Shown one piece after another: positions 63,619 to 64,000 of a stretch of DNA of 64,000 nt; the first letter of the stretch is position 1, and each line of letters begins with the position of its first letter. This DNA is from Martelella mediterranea DSM 17316 (GTDB lineage Bacteria > Pseudomonadota > Alphaproteobacteria > Rhizobiales > Rhizobiaceae): NCBI RefSeq assembly GCF_002043005.1, contig NZ_CP020330.1:3924001-3988000 (forward strand). The letters are read 5' to 3'. The notes under the pieces are model-generated. The model was not told the DNA's origin. It did no database searches and saw only the letters and a program-made list of their open reading frames with translations. Made by a program: the position numbers and the translations under genes.

Positions 63619-64000
63619 TCAGCGATAGATTGGCAGGAGCGCCTGCCGGACGAGCGTCAGCCCGCCGGCGATGTCGCGCACGGGATCCGGAGCGGCATCG
63701 AGTTCGAGGATTGCCCATCCTTCGAAATTGCGATCGCGGAGAAGGCGGATCCAGGCGGGCCAGTCCACCCGGCCCAGGCCGAAACCGCAAAAATAGGGGC
63801 GATGGCGATCGTGGATATGCTCGTCAATCGGCGTTTCGGAGGGCATCGGCCCGATCGCATCCTTCCAGTGCGCGATGATCATGCGCTCATGATGACGATC
63901 GACGACTTGGATCGGATCGGAACCGGCGAGGATGATGTGGGCGGTGTCCGGGCACATGTGCACATAGGCCGGATCGGTCAGCAGCATCATCAGGTCGACG
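63619..64000 (-). CDS. sugar phosphate isomerase/epimerase, C-terminal part
   Basis: The reading frame runs off the window at 64000, so the N-terminal part is missing; 127 codons are seen. VHMCPDTAHIILAGSDPIQVVDRHHERMIIAHWKDA is the metal-binding half of an AP-endonuclease-2-type TIM barrel (here split into MCPDTAHI and HWKDA), and GRVDWPAWIRLLRDRNFEGWAILELD completes it. Such enzymes isomerise or epimerise sugars such as inososes or keto-sugars. It precedes the ABC operon on the same strand. Confidence 0.85.
   Translation of the reverse strand, partial: VDLMMLLTDPAYVHMCPDTAHIILAGSDPIQVVDRHHERMIIAHWKDAIGPMPSETPIDEHIHDRHRPYFCGFGLGRVDWPAWIRLLRDRNFEGWAILELDAAPDPVRDIAGGLTLVRQALLPIYR

Overview
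The window is a chromosomal stretch of a high-GC alphaproteobacterium, most likely a member of the Rhizobiales close to Rhizobium or Martelella. The support is HdaA beside an AI-2E permease and purMN, the yebC/ruvCAB block, intergenic palindromes of rhizobial type (541-648 and 8022-8152), many ABC sugar importers and many ATGA overlaps between operon partners. The genus is inferred from gene content only.

Layout. 1-648: truncated IS110-family element with a possible bridge-RNA leader, abutting REP-like palindromes. 721-7430: voltage-gated ion channel, a metallo-hydrolase, yebC, an outer-membrane barrel, a luciferase-like oxidoreductase, and a LysR regulator divergent from a PdxI-like reductase. 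7481-14451: housekeeping block ruvC, ruvA, a vapBC-type toxin-antitoxin pair, ruvB, hdaA, AI-2E permease, purM and purN. 14518-22051: GT25 glycosyltransferase, glyoxalase-II-like hydrolase, a MarR/OmpR-type regulator/kinase operon, a small zinc-ribbon membrane protein and a NarL-type two-component pair.

22078-32866 is a galactose island. An ABC importer, aldose epimerase, SDR dehydrogenase, DgoD, DgoK and DgoA form a De Ley-Doudoroff route from galactose to pyruvate plus glyceraldehyde-3-phosphate. A GntR regulator is encoded divergently and an extra GMC oxidoreductase lies inside the operon. An asparaginase, a lipoprotein and the GDP-fucose genes gmd/fcl follow, then a 5'-truncated LysR gene.

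38140-57517 is accessory: an ArsR/SRPBCC/DHFR-like operon, a LuxR regulator, two secreted orphan proteins, a giant S8 autotransporter protease with an Inh-like lipoprotein and a CadC-like regulator, an MFS/TetR pair, a VOC/SDR/HxlR group, a PlsC/CdsA/CDP-alcohol transferase lipid operon, and a Cys-rich Sel1-like secreted protein. 57518-64000 is a second sugar island: GMC oxidoreductase, MalK/MalG/MalF-type ABC importer, binding protein and a partial TIM-barrel isomerase that runs off the window.

No rRNA, tRNA, CRISPR array or phage block was recognised. The points most worth a second look are the IS110 leader, the toxin-antitoxin pair inside ruvAB, the protease/lipoprotein/regulator module and the divergent phospholipid operon.
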